Source: DASUZB01 sp036377075
GTDB lineage: Bacteria; Actinomycetota; CALGFH01
Assembly (NCBI GenBank): GCA_036377075.1
Contig: DASUZB010000180.1
Coordinates: 1-39,851, forward strand
Reading direction: 5' to 3'
Length of the DNA stretch: 39,851 nucleotides
The notes under the pieces were generated by a model. That model made no database searches. It was not told where the DNA came from and was given only the letters and a program-made list of their open reading frames with translations. Both the position numbers and the translations under genes were made by a program. Below, in pieces: positions 16,812 through 25,021 of the stretch. How positions within the stretch are numbered: the stretch's first letter is position 1; each line of letters starts with the position of its first letter.

Positions 16812-17339
16812 CTAGGCCGGGTCGGAGGCCTCGGCCTGGGGGGCGTCCGGCCGGGGTGCCTCGCCCGGCGCGAGCATGCGCACCAGCTTGGCGGGGCGGC
16901 CCACCACGATCGCGTAGGGCGGCACGTCGCCGAGGACCAGCGAGCCGGCGCCGACGACCGCGTGGGCGCCGATCTCGCAGGGGCCCAGGACCAGGACCTC
17001 GCTGGCCAGCCAGGCGCCCTCGTGGATGACCACGTCGCGGCCGCTGCGCGGGATGGCGGTCTGCCGCTCCCTTCCGTACACCTCGATGTCGTGGGTGCCG
17101 GTCAGGACCGAGACGTTGTGGCCGAAGAAGGCGTACGGCCCCACCGTGATCTCGCCCGAGGAGAGGTTGAACAGCGCGTTGTTGACCACCGCGGTGGGGT
17201 CGACGTGCAGCTTGGCGGGGTCGCCGTGGACCCGGTGGCGGTAGAGGTCGTCGCGCGCCTGCCGTTCCAGCGCCTGCTGCACCAGCTGCTCGACCCGGCG
17301 GCCGAGCAGCCGTTCGACGAGCCGATCGAGCATCGACAT
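16812..17339 (-). CDS. Hexapeptide-repeat acyltransferase
   Basis: 175 residues with a left-handed beta-helix of hexapeptide repeats (about 45-150), as in the WbbJ/maltose-acetyltransferase type. The motif VSVLTGTHD contains the usual catalytic His, and the coil ends with the typical GDVPPYAIVVGRPAKLVR. It should transfer an acetyl or similar acyl group from acyl-CoA to a sugar or other hydroxyl as a trimer. ATG 17339 follows AAGGAGG at good spacing. It is co-directional with RNase D upstream (41-base gap). Acceptor unknown. Confidence 0.85.
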   Translation of the reverse strand: MSMLDRLVERLLGRRVEQLVQQALERQARDDLYRHRVHGDPAKLHVDPTAVVNNALFNLSSGEITVGPYAFFGHNVSVLTGTHDIEVYGRERQTAIPRSGRDVVIHEGAWLASEVLVLGPCEIGAHAVVGAGSLVLGDVPPYAIVVGRPAKLVRMLAPGEAPRPDAPQAEASDPA

Positions 17340-17380
17340 CCCGGCGCCTCCTTCAGCGTCGCGGTGGGGGGGAAGGCCGG

Positions 17381-18598
17381 TCAGCCGGCCGCGGGGCCGT
17401 CCCTCGAGGCGATGACCACCCGGCCGTCGCCGTCGACGGCCAGCGAGCGCCGCCCGGCGAGCAGGTCGAGCAGCTCCGCCCCGACCAGGTCGCGGCGCCA
17501 GCCCTGGAGCGTGCGGACCTGCGGCTCGGGACGGCCACGGCGGGCGCGGGTGACGATCTGGGCCAGCTCGGCCCGCGCCGCGACCAGCTCGTAGGCCAGG
17601 CCGGCGTCCAGCGCCCGGGAGCGGACCAGGGCCTCGGCGAGGGCGATCACCGGCGCGTCGCCCGGCACCTGCTCGAGCCGCTCGCCCGGTTCGGGCGGGA
17701 TCGGCTCGGCCGCCCTGCCGCGGCCGACCGCGGTCAGGATGGCGTCGGCGCGGCGCCGCAGGGTGGACGGCTGGATGCCGCGGATCTTCTCCAGGCTGGC
17801 GGCGTCACCCGGCTGGCGCTTGGCGACCTCGACCAGGGAGGCGTCGGCGAGCACCGAGCCGACCGGCCGGTCCTCGGCGGCGGCGGTCCGTTCCCGCCAG
17901 GCGGCCAGCTCCCTGGCGACCGCCCTGGCCACGGGGCTGAGCGCTCCCACCCGGGGGAGCCGCTGGTAGGTGCTGTCGGGGTCGCGCTCGTCGCTGGCCT
18001 CCTCCAGGCGGCGGCACTCCTCCTTGGCCCATTCCAGCCGGCCGGTCGCCTTCAGCCGCTGCTGCAGGGCGTCGCACAGCGGCAGCAGGTGGGCGACGTC
18101 GTCGCGGGCGTAGGCGAGCTGCTCGGGGGTGAGCGGGCGCACGTCCCAGCGGGTGAAGCTGGCCGACTTGGCCACCCGCCGCCCCAGCGCCTCGGCCAGC
18201 AGCCCGCCGTAGCTGGTCTGGGCGCCGAAGCCGGCGAAGCCGGCGGCGATCTGGGTGTCGAACAGGCCGCGCACCTCGGTCGCCCAGGCGCGCCGCAGCA
18301 GGGCGACGTCCTGCCTGCCGGCGTGGAGCACCACCTCGACGCCCGGGTCGGCGAGCACCTCGGCGACCGGGGCCGGGTCGAGCCCGCCGGCGAGCGGGTC
18401 GAGCAGCCCGACCAGCGCCGCCTGGCCGCCTTCCGGGTCCGGCACGGCGACGCCGACCAGGCACAGCAGCGGCCGGTACCGCCCCTCGGACATGAACTCG
18501 GTGTCGACCGCGATCCGCCCCGCGGATCGCGCCGCCTCCGCCAGCGTGGCAGCGTCCACCTGCCCGCCCACCGTGGGGCTCGGTGCAGGCTTCACCAC
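17381..18598 (-). CDS. rnd: Ribonuclease D
   Basis: 405 residues. The 3'-5' exonuclease domain has all three DEDDy motifs: VDTEF (31-35), VLHAGRQDVALL and YARDDVAHL. An HRDC domain follows, with a second HRDC-like C-terminal stretch ending at LLDLLAGRRSLAV, as expected for full-length RNase D. It trims the 3' ends of tRNA precursors and other small RNAs. The start is a GTG at 18598. A hairpin at 18661-18681 separates it from the korB gene upstream. Confidence 0.92.
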   Translation of the reverse strand: MVKPAPSPTVGGQVDAATLAEAARSAGRIAVDTEFMSEGRYRPLLCLVGVAVPDPEGGQAALVGLLDPLAGGLDPAPVAEVLADPGVEVVLHAGRQDVALLRRAWATEVRGLFDTQIAAGFAGFGAQTSYGGLLAEALGRRVAKSASFTRWDVRPLTPEQLAYARDDVAHLLPLCDALQQRLKATGRLEWAKEECRRLEEASDERDPDSTYQRLPRVGALSPVARAVARELAAWRERTAAAEDRPVGSVLADASLVEVAKRQPGDAASLEKIRGIQPSTLRRRADAILTAVGRGRAAEPIPPEPGERLEQVPGDAPVIALAEALVRSRALDAGLAYELVAARAELAQIVTRARRGRPEPQVRTLQGWRRDLVGAELLDLLAGRRSLAVDGDGRVVIASRDGPAAG

Positions 18599-18660
18599 GG
18601 CCGTCCTCGCCGTCGTGCGTGAATACGCGGGCCACCGCCCACCGCCGGCACGGGGGGGTT

Positions 18661-18681
18661 GCGGGGGGCGGAGCCCCCCGC
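18661..18681 (-). terminator. Hairpin after korB
   Basis: A perfect 9-bp stem (GCGGGGGGC / GCCCCCCGC) closes a GGA loop, six bases past the korB stop. It is followed on the minus strand by a C-run rather than a U-run. It probably ends the korA-korB transcript before RNase D. Confidence 0.65.
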
Positions 18682-18686
18682 GGTCC

Positions 18687-19790
18687 TCAGTCGATCCGCC
18701 ACGTGTCGCCGCTGTGGAGCAGCTTGGTGAGGTCGCCGGAGCCCTGCTTCTCGACGGCCTTGTCGAGCTGGCCGGCCATGAGGTCGTCGTAGACGGGCCG
18801 CTCCACCGAGCGGAACACGCCGATCGGGGTCGGGCCCTTGCCGGAGTGCGACAGCCGGCTGAGCATGAACGCCAGGCTCGGGTCCTCGCGGTGCTCGTCG
18901 TGGACCAGCAGCGCGTCCTCGCCGACCTCGGCGACGTCGACCAGGTCGACCGAGCCCTGGCCGCTGAGGCGGACGCCCTGCCCGCCGTCCGGGCCGAAGC
19001 GGATCGGCCTGCCGTGCTCCAGGCGGATCTGGTTGTCGTCGCGGTAGTCGCGGTCGGTCAGCAGGTCGAAGGCGCCGTCGTTGAAGATCGGGCAGTTCTG
19101 GTAGATCTCGATGAAGGCGGCGCCGTGGTGCACGGACGCGCGCCGCAGGACCTCGGTGAGGTGCTTGCGGTCGGAGTCGATCGTGCGGGCCACGAAGGTC
19201 GCCTCCGCCCCCAGCGCGATGCTGACCGGGTTGAAGGGCCAGTCCAGCGAGCCCATCGGGGTCGACTTGGTGATCTTGCCGCGCTCGCTGGTGGGGGAGT
19301 ACTGCCCCTTGGTCAGCCCGTAGATCTGGTTGTTGAACAGCAGGATCTTCAGGTTGACGTTGCGCCGCAGCGCGTGGATCAGGTGGTTGCCGCCGATCGA
19401 CAGCGCGTCGCCGTCGCCGGTGACCACCCAGACCGCCAGGTCGGGACGGGTGACCGCGAGGCCGGTGGCGATCGCGGGGGCGCGCCCGTGGATCGAGTGC
19501 AGCCCGTAGGTGTTCATGTAGTAGGGGAACCGCGACGAGCAGCCGATGCCCGAGACGAACACGATGCGCTCGCGGGGGATGCCCAGGGAGGGCATGAAGC
19601 CCTGCACGGCCGAGAGGACGGCGTAGTCCCCGCAGCCCGGGCACCAGCGCACCTCCTGGTCGCTCTTGAAGTCCTTGGCGGTGAGCTTCAGCGGCTCGTC
19701 GGGCGCGGTGGTCCCGACGGCCGGTCGTTCGGCGGTGGCGGTGGCGGCGCGACCGGCGCCGTTGCCGGCGCGCCCGTTGCTTGAGGTCAT
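18687..19790 (-). CDS. korB: 2-oxoacid:ferredoxin oxidoreductase, beta subunit
   Basis: 367 residues. The beta subunit binds thiamine diphosphate and a [4Fe-4S] cluster. Visible ligands are WCPGCGDY (two Cys), GIGCSSRFPYY (third) and QNCPIFND (fourth). The ThDP/Mg motif is VTGDGDALSIGGNH ... NNQIYGLTKGQYSPTS. With KorA it decarboxylates 2-oxoglutarate (or a similar 2-oxoacid) to the acyl-CoA and reduces ferredoxin, replacing the 2-oxoglutarate dehydrogenase complex in many actinobacteria. The first 35 residues are a variable polar leader. Its ATG overlaps the korA stop (ATGA), so the two subunits are made in step. Confidence 0.93.
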   Translation of the reverse strand: MTSSNGRAGNGAGRAATATAERPAVGTTAPDEPLKLTAKDFKSDQEVRWCPGCGDYAVLSAVQGFMPSLGIPRERIVFVSGIGCSSRFPYYMNTYGLHSIHGRAPAIATGLAVTRPDLAVWVVTGDGDALSIGGNHLIHALRRNVNLKILLFNNQIYGLTKGQYSPTSERGKITKSTPMGSLDWPFNPVSIALGAEATFVARTIDSDRKHLTEVLRRASVHHGAAFIEIYQNCPIFNDGAFDLLTDRDYRDDNQIRLEHGRPIRFGPDGGQGVRLSGQGSVDLVDVAEVGEDALLVHDEHREDPSLAFMLSRLSHSGKGPTPIGVFRSVERPVYDDLMAGQLDKAVEKQGSGDLTKLLHSGDTWRID

Positions 19791-21640
19791 GAACGGCTTG
19801 CTCCTTCGAGCATCTCGACGATCACGTGCTCGAGCTCCTCGGCCTTGAACGGCAGCCCGCGGACCTTGTTGTAGCCCTTCGCGTCGACCAGGTACTCGGC
19901 CCGGACGAGCCGGCGCAGCTGCCCGGTGTTCATCTCCGGGACCAGCACGTGCTCGTAGGAGGCCAGCACCTCGCCGAGGTTGGCCGGGAACGGGTTGAGG
20001 TGGCGCAGGTGCGCCTGGGCGACCTTGCCGCCCTGGTTGCGGACGCGGCGCACGGCCGCGCCGATGGGCCCGTAGGTCGAGCCCCAGCCGAGCAGCAGCA
20101 GGCGCGCGCCCTCCTGGTGGTCGACCTCGACCGGCGGGATGTCCTGGGCGATCCCGGCCACCTTGGCGGCGCGCAGGTTGACCATGCGGTCGTGGTTCTC
20201 CGGGTCGTAGGAGATGTTGCCGCTGCCGTCGGCCTTCTCCAGCCCGCCGATGCGGTGCTCCAGCCCCGCCGTCCCCGGGATCGCCCAGGGGCGCGCGAGG
20301 GTCTGCTCGTCGCGCAGGTACGGCCAGAACTCGCCGTCGTGGTTGGGCTCCGCGGCGAACTCGACCGAGATGTCGGGCAGGTCCGCCACCTCGGGGAGCC
20401 GCCACGGCTCCGAGCCGTTGGCCAGGTAGCCGTCGGAGAGCAGGATCACCGGGGTGCGGTACTTCAGGGCGATGCGGGCGGCCTCGATCGCCGCGAAGAA
20501 GCAGTCGCTCGGGGTCGCGGCGGCCAGCACCGGCACCGGCGCCTCGCCGTTGCGGCCGAACATCACCTGCAGCAGGTCGGACTGCTCGGTCTTGGTGGGC
20601 AGGCCGGTCGACGGCCCGCCGCGCTGGATGTCGACCACCAGCAGCGGCAGCTCCAGGCTGACGGCCAGGCCGATGGTCTCGGCCTTCAGCGCGATGCCCG
20701 GCCCGGAGGAGGTGCTCACCGCCAGGGAGCCGCCGAACGCCGCCCCGAGGGCGGCGCCGACCCCGGCGATCTCGTCCTCCGCCTGGAAGGTGCGCACCCC
20801 GAAGCGCTTGTGCCTGGCCAGCTCGTGGAGCACGTCGGAGGCCGGGGTGATCGGGTAGGCGCCGAGGAACAGCGGCAGCCCGGAGAGCTTGCTCGCGGCG
20901 ATCAGCCCGTAGCTGAGCGCCAGGTTGCCGGAGATGTTGCGGTAGGTGCCCTTGGCCAGCGGGGCCGGCTTGACCTCGTAGGAGACCGCGAACACCTCGG
21001 TGGTCTCGCCGAAGTGGTAGCCGGCCTTGAACGCCTTCACGTTGGCCTTGGCGATCACCGGGCGGGAGGCGAACTTCTTTTTCAGGAAGGCGACCGTCTG
21101 GTCGGTGGGGCGGTGGTACAGCCACGACATCAGGCCGAGCGCGAACATGTTCTTGGCCCGCTCGGCCTCCTTCTTGGTGATCTCGAATTCCTTGAGCGCC
21201 TCGGTGGTCAGCGACGTCAGCGGCACCGCGTGGACCTGGTAGTCACCCAGGGTCCCGTCCTCGAGCGGGTTGGACTCGTAGCCGGCCTTGTCGAGGTTGC
21301 GGGCGGTGAACGCGTCGGAGTTGACCAGGAGGGTGGCGCCCTTGGGCAGGTCGCCCAGGTTCGCCTTGAGCGCCGCCGGATTCATGGCGACGAGCACGTC
21401 GGGCGCGTCGCCCGGGGTGAGGATGTCGTAGCTGGCGAAATGGAGCTGGAAGCCGGAGACCCCTGGGATGGAGCCTGCCGGCGCGCGGATCTCGGCGGGG
21501 AAGTCGGGGAGGGTGGAAAGGTCGTTTCCGTATGCGGCGGTCTCACTCGTGAACCGGTCGCCGGTGAGCTGCATGCCGTCGCCGGAGTCACCTGCGAAGC
21601 GGATGGTGACGCGATCCAGGGTCTGGACCGGCTTGGTCAT
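19787..21640 (-). CDS. korA: 2-oxoacid:ferredoxin oxidoreductase, fused gamma-alpha subunit
   Basis: 617 residues. The N-terminal gamma-type domain (about 8-190) begins with FAGDSGDGMQLTGDRF and binds CoA-related groups. The alpha domain follows with AYPITPASDVLHEL, FQAEDEIAGVGAALGA and STSSGPGIALKAE, and a C-terminal transketolase-like domain (LLLGWGSTYGP). This fused form with a separate korB is the usual actinobacterial KorAB. It provides reduced ferredoxin and succinyl-CoA in the cytosol. The 321-base upstream gap probably carries the promoter of this two-gene operon. Confidence 0.93.
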   Translation of the reverse strand: MTKPVQTLDRVTIRFAGDSGDGMQLTGDRFTSETAAYGNDLSTLPDFPAEIRAPAGSIPGVSGFQLHFASYDILTPGDAPDVLVAMNPAALKANLGDLPKGATLLVNSDAFTARNLDKAGYESNPLEDGTLGDYQVHAVPLTSLTTEALKEFEITKKEAERAKNMFALGLMSWLYHRPTDQTVAFLKKKFASRPVIAKANVKAFKAGYHFGETTEVFAVSYEVKPAPLAKGTYRNISGNLALSYGLIAASKLSGLPLFLGAYPITPASDVLHELARHKRFGVRTFQAEDEIAGVGAALGAAFGGSLAVSTSSGPGIALKAETIGLAVSLELPLLVVDIQRGGPSTGLPTKTEQSDLLQVMFGRNGEAPVPVLAAATPSDCFFAAIEAARIALKYRTPVILLSDGYLANGSEPWRLPEVADLPDISVEFAAEPNHDGEFWPYLRDEQTLARPWAIPGTAGLEHRIGGLEKADGSGNISYDPENHDRMVNLRAAKVAGIAQDIPPVEVDHQEGARLLLLGWGSTYGPIGAAVRRVRNQGGKVAQAHLRHLNPFPANLGEVLASYEHVLVPEMNTGQLRRLVRAEYLVDAKGYNKVRGLPFKAEELEHVIVEMLEGASRS

Positions 21641-21961
21641 GACGTCCTCGATTCGGGCCTTTTCGCTAGACGGTGTGCCACGACCTCGCGCACCGCGCAG
21701 CTCGCCCCCTCGGGCCGGACGCCTGCCTGGCCGGGCGGAACTGGCACGGCAGCGGGCCGTCTCAAAGCATATACCTCCTGGCGAGGCGGGTTTGCCGGCG
21801 CCCGAACGGGGTCACACCAAGCCGCAGCCGGCGGGTCTTCGGCGCGCCGCCCGCGGACCCCTGGTGGACCCGTCAGGAAACGGCGGTCCGGATGGCTAAC
21901 AGCGTCCAGGATGGGTTCGATTCCCGATCCGCGAACGGTTGGCACTTCGAGGTGACGATTT
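21641..21961. other. Divergent intergenic region, korA and the UspA-like gene
   Basis: 321 bases without a convincing gene. A short A+T-rich island (about 21768-21782, CAAAGCATATACCTC) is the likeliest promoter core for korA on the minus strand, although no consensus -35 stands at the right distance. A T-loop-like GGTTCGATTCCC at 21914-21925 recalls the 3' half of a tRNA, but no complete cloverleaf forms around it. Confidence 0.4.
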
Positions 21962-22504
21962 GTGAACGATCGGCTGCACGATCAGGCCGCCGCCGGGACG
22001 CGGCTGTTGGTCGCCTACACCGGCGAGGGCGACGACCTTGCGTACGTGACCCGGACGGCGCTGGGCCTGGCCGGCGAGTACGGCGCGAAGGTGATCCTGT
22101 ACGACCGCGACGCCGCCTCGGCGCTCGCCGACCCGTGGCCCAACCAGTGGGGCTCCCAGGGCGAGGGCGCGCAGTTCGGCGACCCGCTCTCCGCCGAGGA
22201 GCTGGTCAAGCTCGGCCGCGAGCCGCTGGCACGGCAGGTGGCCGCCGCCCGCGAGGACGGCGTCGACGCCTGGGCCTGGCTGCCCGAGAAGCACGGCACC
22301 GGCGCACTGGTCGACTACGCCAGGCACCACGCCGCCGACGTGATCCTGCTGCCCGACGACCTCGACGAGCCCGGCCTGGCCGAGCGGCTGATGGGCGAGA
22401 CGGTGGAGAAGGCGGTCGACGCGGCGGAGGAGTCCAGCGACGGCATCGCGGTGCTGCTGGTCGCCGGGGACGGCTCCACCAGGCTGGCCGCCGGCCGCCT
22501 CTAG
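21962..22504 (+). CDS. UspA-like protein
   Basis: 180 residues with a Rossmann-like alternation: an N-terminal strand LLVAYTGEGDD, a helix, the strand AKVILYDRD, a variable middle with an acidic insertion (about 60-75), then HHAADVILLPDDLDEP, a universal-stress-protein-like C-terminal pattern. It lacks a clear Gly-rich ATP-binding loop, so assignment to the family is tentative. GTG 21962 has GAGGTGA at good spacing. It is convergent with rtcB and the two genes overlap by four bases. Confidence 0.55.
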   Translation: MNDRLHDQAAAGTRLLVAYTGEGDDLAYVTRTALGLAGEYGAKVILYDRDAASALADPWPNQWGSQGEGAQFGDPLSAEELVKLGREPLARQVAAAREDGVDAWAWLPEKHGTGALVDYARHHAADVILLPDDLDEPGLAERLMGETVEKAVDAAEESSDGIAVLLVAGDGSTRLAAGRL

Positions 22505-23946
22505 CCCTTCAGCACCCCGACCGGGCGCAGGCGCGCGACCACCCGCGACAGCCCGGCGCCCTCGCACGCCTCGACCACGGTGGTGGCGTCCTTGTAGGCG
22601 TAGGGCGCCTCCTCGCTGAGCAGCTTGGCGTTCTGCACCGCCACCACCACGCCCTCGGCCTCGAGCTTGCGGCGCAGGTCGGGGCCGCTCATCACCTTCT
22701 TCGCCCTGGTCCTGCTCATCGCCCGCCCGGCGCCGTGGCAGGTGGAGGCGAACGAGCGCGCCGCCGCGCGCAGGTCGCCGACCAGCACGTACGAGGGCGA
22801 GCCCATGCTGCCCGGGTTGATCACCGGCTGGCCGACCTCCCGGTAGCGCTCCGGCAGGTCCGGGTGGCCGGGGCCGAAGGCCCGGGTGGCGCCCTTGCGG
22901 TGCACGCACAGCCGGCGCACCGCGCCGTCGACCTCGTGCTCCTCGAGCTTGGCGAGGTTGTGGGAGACGTCGTAGACGAGGTCCAGGCCGAGCTCGCGCG
23001 CCGGGCGGCCGAACACCTCGGCGAACACGGCGCGCACGCCGTCGGCCATCACGTGCCGGTTGGCCAGGGCGAAGTTCCCGGCGGCGCGCATCGCGCCGAG
23101 GTAGGCGCGGGCGGCCGGGTGCGCCACGGGCACGCAGGCGAGCTGCCGGTCGGGCACGGCGATGCCCAGGCGGGGCATCAGCCGGTCGATCACCCGCAGG
23201 TGGTCGGTGCAGGTCTGGTGGCCGATGCCGCGCGAGCCGGAGTGGAGCATGACGCAGACCTGCCCCTCGAACAGGCCCATCGCCCCGGCCGCGGCGCGGT
23301 CGCGCACCTGGTCGACGACCTGCACCTCGACGAAGTGGTTGCCGCCGCCGAGGCTGCCGAGCTGGCGGGCGCCGCGCTCGCGGGCGCGCTCGGAGACGTG
23401 CCCGGGCTCGGCGCCGGCCAGCACGCCGGCGTCCTCGCAGGTGGCGGCGTCCTCCTCCCAGCCGACGCCCTGGGCGATCGGTGCGCGCACGCCCTCGGTC
23501 AGCACCCGCTCGAGGCCGCGGCGGTCCTGCGGCAGCAGGCCGGCGCCGCCGGTGCCGCGCGGGACGTGCCTGGCCAGGGCGTGCACCAGCGGGCCGATGC
23601 GCTGGCGCACGTCCGGCTCCCAGCGCAGCTCGCTGCGGAGCAGCCGCACGCCGCAGCCGATGTCGAAGCCGACCCCGCCGGGGGAGACCACCCCGCCGGC
23701 GTCGACGTCGGTGGCGGCGACCCCGCCGATCGGGAAGCCGTAGCCCCAGTGGATGTCCGGCATCGCGTAGGCGGCGGTGACGATGCCCGGCAGGGTCGCG
23801 ACGTTGGCCACCTGCTCCACCGCCCGGTCCGCGAGGGCACGCTCGAACAGCTCGTCGGAGGCGTAGACGACGCCGGGCACCCGCATCCCGTCCTGGTACC
23901 CGACCGGGATCTCCCAGACGAACGGCTCCAGCCTCCGCGGCTCCAT
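22501..23946 (-). CDS. rtcB: RNA-splicing ligase RtcB
   Basis: 481 residues, the full family length. RtcB joins a 2',3'-cyclic-phosphate or 3'-phosphate RNA end to a 5'-OH end using GTP and Mn2+. All key residues are present: Asp95 and Cys98 (GFDIGCG), His204 (GGGNHFVE), His235 (HSGSRG), His329 (DVSHN), and His404 (CHGAGRAMSR), the residue that carries GMP. In bacteria it is an RNA-repair enzyme for tRNA or rRNA cut by ribotoxins. The ATG is one base after the archease stop. It is the last gene of a run that begins with the cytochrome oxidase subunits. Confidence 0.95.
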   Translation of the reverse strand: MEPRRLEPFVWEIPVGYQDGMRVPGVVYASDELFERALADRAVEQVANVATLPGIVTAAYAMPDIHWGYGFPIGGVAATDVDAGGVVSPGGVGFDIGCGVRLLRSELRWEPDVRQRIGPLVHALARHVPRGTGGAGLLPQDRRGLERVLTEGVRAPIAQGVGWEEDAATCEDAGVLAGAEPGHVSERARERGARQLGSLGGGNHFVEVQVVDQVRDRAAAGAMGLFEGQVCVMLHSGSRGIGHQTCTDHLRVIDRLMPRLGIAVPDRQLACVPVAHPAARAYLGAMRAAGNFALANRHVMADGVRAVFAEVFGRPARELGLDLVYDVSHNLAKLEEHEVDGAVRRLCVHRKGATRAFGPGHPDLPERYREVGQPVINPGSMGSPSYVLVGDLRAAARSFASTCHGAGRAMSRTRAKKVMSGPDLRRKLEAEGVVVAVQNAKLLSEEAPYAYKDATTVVEACEGAGLSRVVARLRPVGVLKG

Positions 23947-23947
23947 G

Positions 23948-24364
23948 TCAGACGTCCAGGTACAGCTCGGCGAGCCAGCCGCCGCCGTCGGGGACGACCC
24001 GGAGCCGGTGGTAGGTGACGGCCTTGACCTGGGTGCCGTCGAACGGCCCGTGGCCGGCGAGGGTGACCTCGCCGGCCGCGCCCGCCTCGCCGGCGCGGTC
24101 GACCCGGACGCCGGCGATGCCGGCGTCGCGCGACTCGTGCAGCCACAGCACCTCGCCGAGCCAGTCGACCAGCACCCCGGCCACGTCGGCGGCGCCGACC
24201 GTGACCGCGACCGGCTCGCCCGGTCCCGGCCGGCCGGCGCCGAGGACCTCCGCCAGGCCGAGCGTGGCCTGCTCGAAGACCGCCTCGAGGCTGGGCCCGC
24301 GGGCGCGCACGCCGACGTCGGCGGTGTGCTCCAGCAGCTCGAAGCCGCCCGCCGGGGTGGTCAC
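23948..24364 (-). CDS. Archease, RtcB cofactor
   Basis: 138 residues, typical archease length. Signatures are the N-terminal FELLEHTADVGVRA (metal-binding His and Asp) and GTQVKAVTYHRLRV near the C-terminus. Archease speeds RtcB guanylylation and allows multiple turnover; the pair is often adjacent. The GTG start at 24364 overlaps the TGA of the thioredoxin-like gene (GTGA), and its own stop is one base before rtcB, so all three are translationally linked. Confidence 0.92.
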   Translation of the reverse strand: MTTPAGGFELLEHTADVGVRARGPSLEAVFEQATLGLAEVLGAGRPGPGEPVAVTVGAADVAGVLVDWLGEVLWLHESRDAGIAGVRVDRAGEAGAAGEVTLAGHGPFDGTQVKAVTYHRLRVVPDGGGWLAELYLDV

Positions 24365-25011
24365 GGCCCCAGGATGCTGCCGAGGTGCTGCCGCAGGCCC
24401 TGCTCGGTCAGCTCGCCGAGCTGGAGGACCGCCAGCGAGCCGTCGCGGCGCACGAAGAAGGTCTCGGGCAGCCCCGCCACCCCGTAGGCGATGGTGGTCT
24501 CGCCCGCGGGGCCGCCGCCGCGGTCGATGCCCACCGGCCAGGTGCCCCCGTTGCGGCGCGCGAAGGCGCGCGCCTTGGCCGGGCTGTCGCTGCTCGCCAG
24601 GACGCCGATCACCTCGAGGCCGTCGGCGCGGTGGCGCTCGCGGACGGCGCGCAGCAGGGGGAACTCCTTGACGCAGGGCCGGCACCAGGACGCCCAGAAG
24701 TTGATCAGCAGCGGCCGGCCCCGGTAGGCGGCGAGGTCGACGGTGCCGCCGTCGAGCGTGGTGAGGCGGAACTCGGGGGCGGGCTCCTTGCCCGGCGGGT
24801 AGGTCCGCACCGTCGGCACCGGCACGAGCCGCACCGAGTCGGCCTGCCGGCCGCCGCTCCGCCACGCCAGCCAGCCGAGCGTCGCGGTGGCCAGCGCGAC
24901 GGCGACCATGACGGCGACCAGCACGGGGAGGGGCGGCAGGTGCCGCCCGGACGGTGCCGTGACGCCCGCGGCCGCCGGCGGCGGGCCGGCGGGCGGCTGG
25001 GACCCGGCCAC
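24361..25011 (-). CDS. TlpA/ResA-family membrane-anchored thiol-disulfide oxidoreductase
   Basis: 216 residues. An uncleaved membrane anchor (about 28-50) is followed by an extracytoplasmic thioredoxin fold with FWASWCRPCVKEFP (active Cys110 and Cys113) and the cis-Pro loop GLPETFFV. TlpA/ResA proteins reduce specific disulfides outside the membrane. In Bradyrhizobium, TlpA reduces the CuA cysteines of oxidase subunit II and its Sco chaperone. Ten bases after the subunit IV gene and in the oxidase operon, CuA maturation of CtaC is the natural inferred job; cytochrome c maturation is the alternative. The start is a GTG at 25011. Confidence 0.88.
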   Translation of the reverse strand: MAGSQPPAGPPPAAAGVTAPSGRHLPPLPVLVAVMVAVALATATLGWLAWRSGGRQADSVRLVPVPTVRTYPPGKEPAPEFRLTTLDGGTVDLAAYRGRPLLINFWASWCRPCVKEFPLLRAVRERHRADGLEVIGVLASSDSPAKARAFARRNGGTWPVGIDRGGGPAGETTIAYGVAGLPETFFVRRDGSLAVLQLGELTEQGLRQHLGSILGP

Positions 25012-25021
25012 CGCCCGAGCC

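Noticed and set aside
21851..21934. tRNA-like sequence: T-loop-like GGTTCGATTCCC with a nearly complementary 7-base acceptor pair
   Set aside because: No D-arm, no anticodon stem, no T8, the T-stem is only three to four pairs and the 5' acceptor pair is mismatched. Probably chance or at most a remnant.
19826..21955. Very long plus-strand open frame (709 codons) opposite korA
   Set aside because: It is antisense to a fully conserved gene. Its composition (Gly/Val/Arg/Asp/His-rich) is that of a reverse-complement shadow in G+C-rich DNA. The same applies to the long frames opposite the first efflux gene, the amidohydrolase, ctaD and the ctaA-ctaB gene.
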